In this document: piece after piece, positions 1 to 7,066 of the stretch
Numbering within the stretch: position 1 is the stretch's first letter
Layout of the letters: every line of letters begins with the position of its first letter
Assembly: GCA_947628135.1 (NCBI GenBank)
Contig: CANQYT010000005.1
Coordinates: forward strand, 1-64,000
Direction of reading: 5' to 3'
Length of the DNA stretch: 64,000 nucleotides
DNA from: an uncultured Clostridia bacterium
GTDB lineage: Bacteria > Bacillota > Clostridia > Christensenellales > CAG-314
Notes under the pieces: model-generated
Databases searched by the model: none
The model's input: the letters and a program-made list of their open reading frames with translations, nothing else
What the model was told of the DNA's origin: nothing
Position numbers and translations under genes: made by a program

Positions 1-257
1 AAGGGTGTTGCGGGAGTAGGCTCGCCGCCTGTTCCGCTGCCTCCGCCTGTTCCGCTGCCTCCGCCAGTTCCGCTGCCTCCGCCAGTTCCGCTGCCTCCGC
101 CAGTTCCGCTGCCGCCGCCTGTTCCGCTGCCGCCGCCTGTTCCGCCTTGGTTGGGGTCAACAGGCTCTTCGGGCGTGCAGGCGACCGCCGCTACCATCGT
201 GAACACCATCACGAAAGCAAGTAACAAAGCGACAAATACTTTTGCAGTCTTTTTCAT
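1..257 (-). CDS. Gly-Ser-repeat lipoprotein, N-terminal part (runs off window)
   Basis: The start codon and about 85 residues are visible; the gene continues beyond base 1. The protein opens with a Lys-rich n-region and a hydrophobic stretch, then an Ala-Val-Ala-Cys lipobox-like motif at about residue 27, so it is probably a lipid-anchored surface protein. A short acidic/Pro segment follows, then about six tandem GGGSGT units encoded by an 18-bp DNA repeat, then a Pro-Thr-rich stretch. The layout (lipobox, Gly-Ser linker, then a presumed folded domain) is the same as in the 833-residue lipoprotein at 22557, so the two may be related. The start is supported by AAGGAG six bases upstream. The functional domain lies outside the window, so the role is unknown. 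A strong promoter and a terminator-like hairpin lie in its leader. Confidence 0.8.
   Translation of the reverse strand, partial: MKKTAKVFVALLLAFVMVFTMVAAVACTPEEPVDPNQGGTGGGSGTGGGSGTGGGSGTGGGSGTGGGSGTGGGSGTGGEPTPATP
28..147 (-). repeat. 18-bp tandem repeat coding for a Gly-Ser-Thr linker
   Basis: About six and a half copies of an 18-bp unit lie inside the lipoprotein gene, each coding for GGGSGT. Copies differ only at synonymous third positions (ACA/ACT, GGC/GGA), so the repeat is held at protein level. Repeat number is probably prone to slippage. Confidence 0.85.
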
Positions 258-285
258 TGTTTTTCTCCTTGTTTATTTTTTTTCT

Positions 286-334
286 AAAAAAAGCGCCGCT
301 TACGTCCTGCCGCAAGGCAGAACGCAACCGACGC
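286..334 (-). terminator. Terminator-like hairpin inside the lipoprotein leader
   Basis: Read on the minus strand, a nearly continuous stem (GCGTCG pairing with CGGCGC outside, TTGCGTTCTGCC pairing with GGCAGGACGTAA inside, TTGC loop) is followed directly by seven T. It ends about 28 bases before the lipoprotein start and lies downstream of that gene's own promoter. It could therefore be an attenuator, or the end of a small RNA of about 195 bases. Confidence 0.7.
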
Positions 335-357
335 GTTTAGAACACAACGCTCACTTC

Positions 358-402
358 CACAAAGTTCCCCTTTGTGTGCTGACAATAATTGCGTATTATT
401 GT
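358..402 (-). other. Two more hairpins in the lipoprotein leader
   Basis: ACAATAAT/ATTATTGT with a 5-base loop (382-402) and CACAAAG/CTTTGTG with a 5-base loop (358-376) sit in tandem between promoter and terminator hairpin. Together the 258-486 stretch looks like a structured leader RNA. I could not match it to a known riboswitch, T-box, 6S or RNase P RNA by eye. Confidence 0.5.
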
Positions 403-486
403 ACCGAATTTGCGCACGATTTTCCTCCGCATTTCTACAAAAACATCGACTGTGCGACGTTGCCGAATATCTTACCGTACACAGAT

Positions 487-515
487 ATTTTAACACACGA
501 AAATGCCCGTGTCAA
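487..515 (-). promoter_or_regulatory. Sigma-A promoter for the lipoprotein leader
   Basis: TTGACA (510-515), 17 bases, TAAAAT (487-492) on the minus strand. It starts transcription near base 480, giving a leader of roughly 220 bases before the lipoprotein start. Confidence 0.8.
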
Positions 516-588
516 TACCCTACATAAAAATAGATTACAGTTATTTATGCCATAAACGCCGCGACAGGACGCACAAAAAAAGGCGCGC

Positions 589-1206
589 TCAATCGTCGTC
601 GGAGCGATAACCGCGCACCACCGCGTTGACCACGTCGAAATCGTAACCGCGGCTCAACAAGTAGCGTTGCAAACGCTGCAACACGGCAAGGTCGCGAGGC
701 TTGGAACGCATATACTTGTCCGCAAGGCGCGAGGCGTTGGCAAGGGCGGAATCGCCGTCCTCGGCGGAAAAACGGTCGGCAAGAGAGGGGGAAATACCCT
801 TGGAGATAAGTTCCTGCCGAATGCGGCGCGCTCCCTTGGCAGAGGAATTGAGTTCCGCATAGGTGCGCGCGTACGCCTCGTCGTCGAGATAGCGGTAGTC
901 GCGCAGTTTTGCGACGACGTACTCCACCACGTCGGGGTCGTAGCCGCGCTTGGCGAGATAGTCCCGCATCTGGCGCACCGTTTTCGCGCCGCGGGCAAGG
1001 TAGTTTGCCGCTTTGTCGAAAGCAACGGAACGCTCGCTGTCGACGGAAGCCTCTTTGAGACGGGACTCCGTTACCGTTTGACCGATCTTCAAGCCCAACT
1101 TCATCACGGTGAGCATTTCCAACGCACAACAAAATTCGCCGTCCACATAGACGTTGGCGCGCGTTTTGTTGTTTTTTTGAATTTGCAGGTCGGTTATCGT
1201 TGGCAT
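589..1206 (-). CDS. recX: Regulatory protein RecX
   Basis: A 205-residue protein with the RecX family pattern of repeated three-helix units across its C-terminal two thirds (for example ARGAKTVRQMRDYLAKRG, LAKRGYDPDVVEYVVAKL and ARRIRQELISKGIS). RecX binds RecA filaments and limits recombinase and SOS activity in the cytoplasm. A GTG six codons upstream is possible, but the ATG at 1206 is preferred. It has no ribosome binding site and lies exactly six bases downstream of the -10 box of a good promoter, which predicts a leaderless mRNA. No co-transcribed partner is visible: the next gene downstream has its own promoter. Confidence 0.9.
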   Translation of the reverse strand: MPTITDLQIQKNNKTRANVYVDGEFCCALEMLTVMKLGLKIGQTVTESRLKEASVDSERSVAFDKAANYLARGAKTVRQMRDYLAKRGYDPDVVEYVVAKLRDYRYLDDEAYARTYAELNSSAKGARRIRQELISKGISPSLADRFSAEDGDSALANASRLADKYMRSKPRDLAVLQRLQRYLLSRGYDFDVVNAVVRGYRSDDD

Positions 1207-1212
1207 AAAAAA

Positions 1213-1241
1213 AGAATAACACACCGCCGCCGAATTGTCAA
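1213..1241 (-). promoter_or_regulatory. recX promoter, leaderless layout
   Basis: TTGACA (1236-1241), 17 bases, TATTCT (1213-1218), then six T and the ATG. The first transcribed base should be at or next to the A of the start codon. The 17/6 spacing is repeated at 17817 and 42315. Confidence 0.75.
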
Positions 1242-1360
1242 CAGGGGGAGGAGGTTGGTTGAGATAAACCCCTCTTCCGCCTCGTCCGACGTCGCGGGTT
1301 GTTAAAGGATATACAAATTATTTCGGAAAACCCCTCTTCCACCGCGCGGAGCGCAGTCCC

Positions 1361-1411
1361 CCTTCCCCGTAACGGCTTACCCGTGACGGGGACGGTTGTT
1401 TGTTGCTGTTT
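1361..1411. repeat. 51-bp intergenic repeat, copy 1
   Basis: Direct repeat containing a CCCCGT...ACGGGG stem with an inner ACGG/CCGT pairing, followed by a GTT-rich tail. All three copies are identical over 51 bp. Confidence 0.85.
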
Positions 1412-1571
1412 AACATATATTCCCTACGGACGAAGTTGTAGAGAGTAAGGAGAAAAATTGGATAAGTTGATTTCGAGTATTCCTCTCCCGCCTCGTCCGA
1501 CGTCGCGTTCTGTCAGCGCCGACCGAACAAAGTACGGTCGGCTCGGTTGACTCGCGCGTCGTCCTCTCCTA

Positions 1572-1598
1572 CACAAGTCTGCTTCGCTACGACTTGTG
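1572..1598. repeat. Hairpin of a dispersed repeat family, copy 1
   Basis: CACAAGTC pairs with GACTTGTG around a GCTTCGCTA-containing loop, flanked by CTCTCC and GGT. Copies with different stem sequences but similar flanks lie at 32787 and 44181. Confidence 0.5.
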
Positions 1599-1619
1599 CA
1601 GGTAACCTTGCGGGCGACA

Positions 1620-1670
1620 CCTTCCCCGTAACGGCTTACCCGTGACGGGGACGGTTGTTTGTTGCTGTTT
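1620..1670. repeat. 51-bp intergenic repeat, copy 2
   Basis: Identical to copy 1 over 51 bp and shares a further GACGTGA with copy 3. Confidence 0.85.
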
Positions 1671-1797
1671 GACGTGAATAACCTGCGGACAGAGTGTGAG
1701 AAAACAAATTACACTTGTTTTGTGATTTTACCGATAACAAAAACAACGTTTCAAAAACACACTGTGTTTGCAGTCATAAGTGCAATTCAGCAACAGA

Positions 1798-1848
1798 CCT
1801 TCCCCGTAACGGCTTACCCGTGACGGGGACGGTTGTTTGTTGCTGTTT
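1798..1848. repeat. 51-bp intergenic repeat, copy 3
   Basis: Third identical copy. It ends just downstream of the stop codon of the 126-residue protein at 1867, so on the minus strand its CCCCGT/ACGGGG hairpin could help end that transcript. Confidence 0.85.
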
Positions 1849-1866
1849 GACGTGAGTTGCGGGCGG

Positions 1867-2247
1867 TCACTTCTTCAAAGAACGGTAGCGGTCTACCGCG
1901 GCGCGGTACTTTGAGGCAAGTTTGGAAAGGTAGGTCTGGCGCTCGGATGGAGTGAGTTTGTCCATATACTCGCGGTCGGCAAGTCGCATAATGGGGTTGG
2001 AAATCAGTTCGTCGCTTTCCAAAATCTCCACTACCTTTGCATAGAATTGCTGCTCCTCGCAAAAACCGTCGTAGTCGTAAATCTGACGTTCCAACATACG
2101 TCTGCTTTCCTCGCCGACTTTGCAAGCGTCCAGCCCCAACGTCGCGGCGACTTGCCGTTCGGTGCGTATGCTGTCGTGCGCTTGCTCCCAAAAGCCGCTC
2201 TTCAAACGTTCCTTGGCTCGCTTGGCATATTCCTTGAAAGTAGACAT
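1867..2247 (-). CDS. Uncharacterised 126-residue helical protein
   Basis: I do not recognise the family. The protein is rich in charged residues and predicted helical throughout, with no signal peptide, membrane segment or Cys/His metal motif, so it is probably cytoplasmic. The start at 2247 is supported by GGAGGA seven bases upstream. It follows rpsU on the same strand, separated by a terminator hairpin, and is followed by the 51-bp repeat array. Its normal codon use and good ribosome binding site argue that it is a real gene. Confidence 0.7.
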   Translation of the reverse strand: MSTFKEYAKRAKERLKSGFWEQAHDSIRTERQVAATLGLDACKVGEESRRMLERQIYDYDGFCEEQQFYAKVVEILESDELISNPIMRLADREYMDKLTPSERQTYLSKLASKYRAAVDRYRSLKK

Positions 2248-2280
2248 CTGTTCCTCCGAAAAAACCGTGTGTGTTTTTTT

Positions 2281-2302
2281 CGCGTAAATTGGCGGTTACG
2301 CG
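2281..2302. other. Inverted repeat upstream of the 126-residue gene
   Basis: CGCGTAA and TTACGCG separated by 8 bases lie about 35 bases before the start codon. There is no T-run on either side, so it is more like an operator or mRNA hairpin than a terminator. Confidence 0.35.
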
Positions 2303-2324
2303 AGAAATTTGACAAAAATTCTCC

Positions 2325-2363
2325 GTAAAATACAAACTGTCTACCGATGTGTTCGGTAGACAG
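2325..2363 (-). terminator. rpsU terminator
   Basis: A perfect 11-bp stem (CTGTCTACCGA / TCGGTAGACAG, 5-base loop) about 20 bases after the rpsU stop, followed on the minus strand by TTTGTATTTTA. Confidence 0.8.
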
Positions 2364-2383
2364 CAGTAAATTCTTTGGTATAG

Positions 2384-2560
2384 TCAGGATCTGTTGCGTT
2401 TGCGCGCGGCTTCCGCTTTCTTCTTGCGGCGCACGCTGGGCTTTTCGTACTGCTCCTTTTTGCGGAGGTCGCCAATGATACCGTCGCGGGCGCAACGTCT
2501 CTTGAAACGGCGCAGCGCGCTGTCGAGCGTTTCGTTCTCTCCCACTTTGATAGTAGCCAT
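2384..2560 (-). CDS. rpsU: 30S ribosomal protein S21
   Basis: A 58-residue, very basic protein of the usual S21 length. It begins [20 protein letters not shown] and ends in a Lys/Arg-rich tail, as expected for S21, a late-assembling small-subunit protein involved in initiation. GGAGG lies eight bases upstream of the ATG. It follows the HIT gene on the same strand, has its own promoter overlapping the end of that gene, and is closed by a strong terminator, so it can be expressed alone or by read-through from the prmA-mtaB-HIT genes. Confidence 0.95.
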   Translation of the reverse strand: MATIKVGENETLDSALRRFKRRCARDGIIGDLRKKEQYEKPSVRRKKKAEAARKRNRS

Positions 2561-2601
2561 ATTTTCGCCTCCTTTCGGCAGTGCCGCTGTTATGCTGTTA
2601 T

Positions 2602-2630
2602 ATTATGCCACAACGACGGCTTTTTGTCAA
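2602..2630 (-). promoter_or_regulatory. rpsU promoter
   Basis: TTGACA (2625-2630), 17 bases, CATAAT (2602-2607), just after the HIT stop codon. The predicted leader is about 35 bases and carries the strong GGAGG site. Confidence 0.7.
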
Positions 2631-2633
2631 ACG

Positions 2634-3035
2634 TTACAGAGCAAGTTTTTTGCAGATTTCGGCAAGGTCTATGTCCCGTTTGCCCGAGAGCGGCCACATA
2701 CTCATACCGTCGCCCTCCTTGCGGGGTACTATGTGGAAATGCAGGTGAAACACCGACTGCTCCGCCGCCGCGCCGCTGGCATTGAATACGTTTACGCCGT
2801 CGTAGCCGCAATCTTCCACGTAGTGACGGGAGACGTGCTTGACTGCCTCGATGACTGCGTCGAGATAGTCGGCGTCGCAATCGAGTATGCTTGCGAAATG
2901 CTTTTTCGGTATGACGAGAGTGTGCCCTACCGCGTCGCAGGCGATATCCAAAAATGCGTACGCCTTGTCCGTTTCGTAAATTTTGTAGGAGGGAATTTCT
3001 CCGCTGAGTATCTTACAGAAAATACAATCGTTCAT
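2634..3035 (-). CDS. HIT family (histidine triad) nucleotide-binding hydrolase
   Basis: 133 residues, the normal size of a bacterial HINT-type protein. The N-terminal CIFCKI, the VIPKKH segment and the C-terminal HLHFH triad, whose middle His is the nucleophile, are all present. Such proteins hydrolyse AMP-linked phosphoramidates in the cytoplasm. The ATG at 3035 overlaps the mtaB stop by four bases and has AAGGAG upstream, so the two are translationally coupled. A longer reading frame upstream is not used. The neighbourhood (prmA, mtaB, HIT, rpsU) is a common Firmicute order. Confidence 0.93.
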   Translation of the reverse strand: MNDCIFCKILSGEIPSYKIYETDKAYAFLDIACDAVGHTLVIPKKHFASILDCDADYLDAVIEAVKHVSRHYVEDCGYDGVNVFNASGAAAEQSVFHLHFHIVPRKEGDGMSMWPLSGKRDIDLAEICKKLAL

Positions 3036-4282
3036 AGTTTTACTCCTTTTGCGCCGTCTTTGAACGGCTCTGTTATCTTTACGCCGACAAGTTCGCCGAC
3101 GTTTGCTTCGCCCTCGAAATACACCCGCAAGTACTCCTTGGTGTAGCCTTCCCACAGACCGTTACGCTTGCGCTCGGCAAGCACTTCGCGCGTTGCGCCG
3201 ACAAAACTTGCGGCAAACTCCGCCTTGAAACGCTCTTTGAGAGCGCCGAGGATATTTGCGCGGCGCGCCTTGACCACACCGTCTACGTCGCCCCAAGCGT
3301 ACGCCGCAGTGCCCTCGCGCGGGGAATAGGGAAAGACGTGTATATCCGCAAAATGCACCTTGTTGAGAAACGCTTCCGTTTGGGCAAATTCGTCGTCCGT
3401 TTCGCCGCAGAAACCCACTATCACGTCAGCCGTGACGGCAGCCGTCGGAAAAACTTTGCGTATTGCGCATACGGCGCGGTAGTACTCGTCCGCGGTGTAT
3501 TTGCGATTCATACGCTTCAATACGCTGTCGCACCCCGATTGCAAACTCAAATGAAAATGGGGGCAGAAATTTACCTCTGTGAGACTTTGCAACAACTCGT
3601 CCGTGACAACGCGCGCTTCCAGACTGCCCAGCCGCAATCGGGTGGGCACGCCGCCAAGCGCCTTGAAAAGTTGGGGCAGACTTTCGCCCGTGTCCTTGCC
3701 GAATTGCGAAATGTCCACGCCTATCAGCACCGTTTCCGCACTGTGCGCCTGACGTACCTCCGCAACGACGTCGGCGATTTTCCTGCTGCGGCTGCGACCT
3801 CTGAGGTAGGGCACTATGCAGTAACTGCAAAAATTGTTGCAGCCGTCCTGTATCTTGACAAAGGCGCGGGTGCGCTCCTGCGCGGCAAAGCCGTTTTCCG
3901 CGAAAACGGTCGGAAGCCGCTCCACGTCTACGCCGACGCGCTCGACGTTTGCGCGCTCTATTTCGGCAACTATCGCGGTTTTGTCCGCAACGCCTTTTAC
4001 GAAAGCGACGTTGCTCATATCTGCAAACTGTTTGGGATTTTTTTCCGCGGCGCAACCGACGACTATTACGCGGCAATCGGGGTTGAGTTTGCGAGCGCGC
4101 TCCACCGCCTGACGGGATTTGCGCTCCGCCTCGCCCGTGACGGCGCAGGTGTTGAGAACAAACACGTCCGCAGGAACAAGCCCGTGTACAGCGTCGTGTC
4201 CCTTTGCGCAAAGCGCAGCCACTATCTGACAACTTTCGTACAGGTTGGTCTTGCAACCCAAAGTAAATACGGAAACTTTCAT
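3032..4282 (-). CDS. mtaB: tRNA t6A37 methylthiotransferase MtaB
   Basis: 416 residues. The N-terminal methylthiotransferase domain has Cys10, Cys46 and Cys77 for the auxiliary Fe-S cluster. The radical-SAM domain has CxxxCxxC at Cys148, Cys152 and Cys155, followed by a basic RGRSRSR stretch. A C-terminal TRAM-like region completes the family layout. MtaB converts N6-threonylcarbamoyladenosine at position 37 of some tRNAs to its 2-methylthio form. The start at 4282 matches the family N-terminus (MKVSVFTLGCKTN) and lies two bases past the prmA stop, so it is coupled to prmA; its 3' end overlaps the HIT gene. MiaB and RimO are related, but the spacing and gene order fit MtaB best. Confidence 0.93.
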   Translation of the reverse strand: MKVSVFTLGCKTNLYESCQIVAALCAKGHDAVHGLVPADVFVLNTCAVTGEAERKSRQAVERARKLNPDCRVIVVGCAAEKNPKQFADMSNVAFVKGVADKTAIVAEIERANVERVGVDVERLPTVFAENGFAAQERTRAFVKIQDGCNNFCSYCIVPYLRGRSRSRKIADVVAEVRQAHSAETVLIGVDISQFGKDTGESLPQLFKALGGVPTRLRLGSLEARVVTDELLQSLTEVNFCPHFHLSLQSGCDSVLKRMNRKYTADEYYRAVCAIRKVFPTAAVTADVIVGFCGETDDEFAQTEAFLNKVHFADIHVFPYSPREGTAAYAWGDVDGVVKARRANILGALKERFKAEFAASFVGATREVLAERKRNGLWEGYTKEYLRVYFEGEANVGELVGVKITEPFKDGAKGVKL

Positions 4283-4283
4283 A

Positions 4284-5183
4284 TCACTTTGCCGCAAGCA
4301 GCGCGGCGCGCCACTCTCCCTTTGCGACCGTTTGCAACAGGCGGAATCGCTGCGTGTACTGCGCAAGAACACCGTCCAGCCGCACGTCGAGAATACCGGA
4401 AATTACCAACAGCGTGCCGTCGTGCACTACGGCGGGCAACTGCGCGTACAACTTTGCCAAGACGTCCGCGGTGAGATTTGCAAACACAACGTCGAACTTG
4501 CCGCTTACGCCGTCGGTGAGATTTCCCGTGAGGACTTCGGCGCGCTTGGCAAGGCCGTTGACCTCCGCGTTGTGTTGAGCCACTTCCGTCGCTTGCGAAT
4601 CCAGATCCACAAGCAAGGCGCGCTCCGCACCCAACAGCAATGCGCAAAGACCCAATATGCCGCTGCCGCAACCCACGTCGAGGACGCTTTTGCCCGCGAG
4701 GGTGAGCCGCTCGGCAAGTTGCAGGCACATAGACGTGGTTTCGTGACTGCCCGTGCCGAATGCGACGCCGCTATCCATATAAAATACCTTTTTGTCGGTG
4801 GAGACGGTTTGCCACTCCGGGCAGATGACGAGTTTGTCCGTTTCGATGGGGCGGAAAGTCTCCTTCCACTTGGCTACCCACGCGTCGCCGTCCACACGGC
4901 GCGTTTCCACGCGCAAACTGCCCGCATTGCGCAATCCTTGCAACCTGCGGCGTAAAAAACAGAGAACACGTTCCGTGTCCTCTACGTTGCAATATCCCTT
5001 TACCGCGACCTCGCTGCCGTACATCTGCTCGGCGCTATCGTCTTTGTAGTCCCAACTCGGCGAGTCGTAAAGGTCCTTTTTGTCATAAATACCGACGCCG
5101 TCCATACATACCTCTTGCAGAAAATAAGCGATCAATTCCGCCTGTTCCGAGGTTGTGTAAACGGCTATTTCGCTGTAATACAT
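4284..5183 (-). CDS. prmA: Ribosomal protein L11 methyltransferase PrmA
   Basis: 299 residues, typical length. The C-terminal class I methyltransferase domain has VLDVGCGSG (168-176) for S-adenosylmethionine, AFGTGSHETT (141-150), and NLTAD (236-240) where PrmA proteins have their Asn-containing substrate motif. PrmA trimethylates ribosomal protein L11. GGAAGG upstream supports the start at 5183. It follows padR by 14 bases and precedes mtaB by one base, so padR-prmA-mtaB-HIT read as one operon. In Firmicutes prmA usually sits directly after dnaJ; here a restriction-modification island separates them. Confidence 0.93.
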   Translation of the reverse strand: MYYSEIAVYTTSEQAELIAYFLQEVCMDGVGIYDKKDLYDSPSWDYKDDSAEQMYGSEVAVKGYCNVEDTERVLCFLRRRLQGLRNAGSLRVETRRVDGDAWVAKWKETFRPIETDKLVICPEWQTVSTDKKVFYMDSGVAFGTGSHETTSMCLQLAERLTLAGKSVLDVGCGSGILGLCALLLGAERALLVDLDSQATEVAQHNAEVNGLAKRAEVLTGNLTDGVSGKFDVVFANLTADVLAKLYAQLPAVVHDGTLLVISGILDVRLDGVLAQYTQRFRLLQTVAKGEWRAALLAAK

Positions 5184-5197
5184 TGCGTACCTTCCAT

Positions 5198-5524
5198 TTA
5201 CTTGATGAGCAGGTCTATGAGCAACTTGGCGTTTTCCCAATCGCGCTTGTTGAGCAAATAACGGTTGCGGCCGTCGTCCGTAATCGTGTAGTACTTGCGC
5301 GTTGCGCCTACGTTCTCTCCCCAATAGCCCTTGATGTAGCCTTCGTCCTCCAAACGGTGATACGCCGAATACAAACTCTGCTCGTTGGGAATGTACAAGT
5401 CGTTGGTTTTTTTTGCGATGAACTTGCGTATCTCGTTGCCGTACTTTGTGCCGTCCATAAGCGCCGAAAGCACGAACGTGTCGATGTGTCCGCGAAGCAG
5501 ATCGCTGGAAATTACGTTTTTCAT
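5198..5524 (-). CDS. PadR-family transcriptional regulator
   Basis: 108 residues, the size of the short PadR class. The winged-helix signature is visible: LSALMDGTKYGNEI, then SLYSAYHRLEDEGYIKGYW and the wing TRKYYTITDDG. PadR proteins are dimeric repressors that respond to small molecules or membrane stress. The start has GGAGAA upstream. It lies 14 bases ahead of prmA in the same operon, an odd partner for ribosome and tRNA modification genes, and it is the first gene after the AT-rich island boundary. The ligand is unknown. Confidence 0.88.
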   Translation of the reverse strand: MKNVISSDLLRGHIDTFVLSALMDGTKYGNEIRKFIAKKTNDLYIPNEQSLYSAYHRLEDEGYIKGYWGENVGATRKYYTITDDGRNRYLLNKRDWENAKLLIDLLIK

Positions 5525-5551
5525 TGGTTCTCCATACTATGTCTGTAATAT

Positions 5552-5580
5552 AGATTAGCAAACTTGCTCGGATTTGTAAA
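5552..5580 (-). promoter_or_regulatory. Promoter of the padR-prmA-mtaB-HIT operon
   Basis: TTTACA (5575-5580), 17 bases, TAATCT (5552-5557). The start point would be near 5545, giving a leader of about 20 bases with GGAGAA. The base composition turns strongly AT-rich immediately upstream. Confidence 0.55.
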
Positions 5581-5977
5581 GCAACAAAAGGGTATTTTTT
5601 GAAAAATAAAATAATTGATTTTTTTGTCGCAAATATGAAACTTTGTGAAACAAAAACACGAACGCAGAGGAGATAAATGTCCGCTTGGGGATGGGCGCGG
5701 TTAAACGGCGATTTCGCAGCAAAACCGTATCGGACGGGCGCTGCCGCAAACCGTTGAAATTGCGCGGAAATACCCTTTATCCCACCGAATCTGTTGGAAA
5801 TTTAACCGCGTTTGGCAAATATATGCGACAAATAAAATCATTACCGGCGAACTATGATTATGTGAAAATTAAAATCTCAACGGCACAAACCACATAATTG
5901 ATTAGTAATGTTATATTGTATATTCAATATTTACGCAATTTATAATTTTGTCTATTTAGCAAATTGCTTTCCAGACA
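5581..5977. other. AT-rich gap at the island edge
   Basis: No credible gene. The stretch separates the padR promoter from the promoter of the first methyltransferase. Only a short GC-richer patch (about 5680-5780) interrupts the AT-rich sequence. No repeat or tRNA is evident. Confidence 0.5.
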
Positions 5978-6006
5978 TTGTTATTTAAACATTTTTGTGC
6001 TATAAT
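5978..6006 (+). promoter_or_regulatory. Promoter of the methyltransferase pair
   Basis: TTGTTA (5978-5983), 17 bases, TATAAT (6001-6006), 21 bases before the start codon at 6028. AAGGGG sits in the short leader. Confidence 0.7.
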
Positions 6007-6027
6007 TACAATTCAGAAGGGGACTTT

Positions 6028-7062
6028 ATGAACTACATCGGTTCAAAATACTCATTGATTGACTTCTTAAAGTCATCAATAGATAAAACTCTCGAAAACA
6101 GCAACGAATCTCGCCAGGCAAGCGAGATGATTTTTGCCGATTTGTTTGCAGGCACGGGAATTGTAGGCGGATCTTTCAAAGAACAAGGTTATTCTATTAT
6201 TGCCAATGATATTCAATATTACAGTTATGTGATTATTAAACATATGATTGAAAACAACGGCAACCTCAACGAAGAACGTTGTCAAAAATTGATAGAGAAA
6301 CTCAATGTAATAGAGGGTATCGAGGGTTTTCTTTATCAAAACTACTCTTTCGGCGGAACGGAAGGACAAGAATTCAGAAGAATGTATTTTTCCGATGAAA
6401 ATGCCAAGAAATGCGACGCCATACGAATAACCATAGAGCAGTGGTATCAAAATTGTGAAATAACAGACCACGAATACTATTTTCTGCTGGGTTCACTAAT
6501 AAACAGTATTGATAAATATGCAAATACCGCATCCGTTTACGGCGCTTACCTTAAACATCTGAAAAAATCCGCTCAAAAACCGATGACGCTTGCTCCGCTG
6601 CCTATTATGCGCGGACACGTGGATTGCAAAGTTTTTAACGAGGACGTCAGCGCGTTGATAAAAAAAGTTTCGGGAGATATTTTGTATTTAGATCCGCCAT
6701 ACAACGCAAGACAATATTGCACCAATTACCATCTGTTGGAGACAATAGCAAGATATGATAACCCGATTATTCACGGAAAAACAGGACTTCGTGAGTATTC
6801 TGAGCAAAAGAGTGTTTTTTGCAACAAGCAAAAAGTAGAAAGAGCGTTTGCCGAATTGCTCAAAAACGCACAATTCAAATATATTTTTCTGAGTTATAAC
6901 AACGAAGGTTTGATGTCGCTTGACACAATAGAACGCATAATGAAAAAATTCGGCAAATATGCGGTGTTTATGAAAGAATATCGCCGTTTCAAAGCTGACA
7001 ATGCGCGAGACGCAAAAGCAGAATCAACAGTCGAATATTTACATTGTCTTATCAAAAATTAA
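6028..7062 (+). CDS. DNA adenine N6-methyltransferase, D12 class (R-M system)
   Basis: 344 residues. The N-terminal MNYIGSKYSL is the SAM-binding motif X of D12/Dam-like enzymes. DLFAGTG (38-44) is motif I and DPPYN (222-226) is the catalytic motif IV. The order X-I-IV is the alpha class. It is predicted to methylate adenine N6 in the host's copies of a restriction site. AAGGGG upstream supports the start. It is followed after four bases by a second methyltransferase and faces the nuclease and control gene, which converge from the other side. The AT-rich composition differs from the neighbouring housekeeping genes, as for a transferred R-M module. Confidence 0.92.
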   Translation: MNYIGSKYSLIDFLKSSIDKTLENSNESRQASEMIFADLFAGTGIVGGSFKEQGYSIIANDIQYYSYVIIKHMIENNGNLNEERCQKLIEKLNVIEGIEGFLYQNYSFGGTEGQEFRRMYFSDENAKKCDAIRITIEQWYQNCEITDHEYYFLLGSLINSIDKYANTASVYGAYLKHLKKSAQKPMTLAPLPIMRGHVDCKVFNEDVSALIKKVSGDILYLDPPYNARQYCTNYHLLETIARYDNPIIHGKTGLREYSEQKSVFCNKQKVERAFAELLKNAQFKYIFLSYNNEGLMSLDTIERIMKKFGKYAVFMKEYRRFKADNARDAKAESTVEYLHCLIKN

Positions 7063-7066
7063 ATGT

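Larger units (their letters stand above)
1242..1866. other. 625-bp gene-free stretch of GC-rich repeats
   Basis: No open frame here looks real. It holds three copies of a 51-bp repeat (1361, 1620, 1798), two copies of a phrase containing CCTCGTCCGACGTCGCG (around 1280 and 1494), and a hairpin at 1572-1598 that resembles elements at 32787 and 44181. Confidence 0.7.

Noticed and set aside
286..486. RNase P RNA, 6S RNA or a known riboswitch in the lipoprotein leader
   Set aside because: GAGGAAAA near base 424 recalls the RNase P GAGGAAA element, but length and flanking conserved parts do not fit, and no known riboswitch core was recognised.
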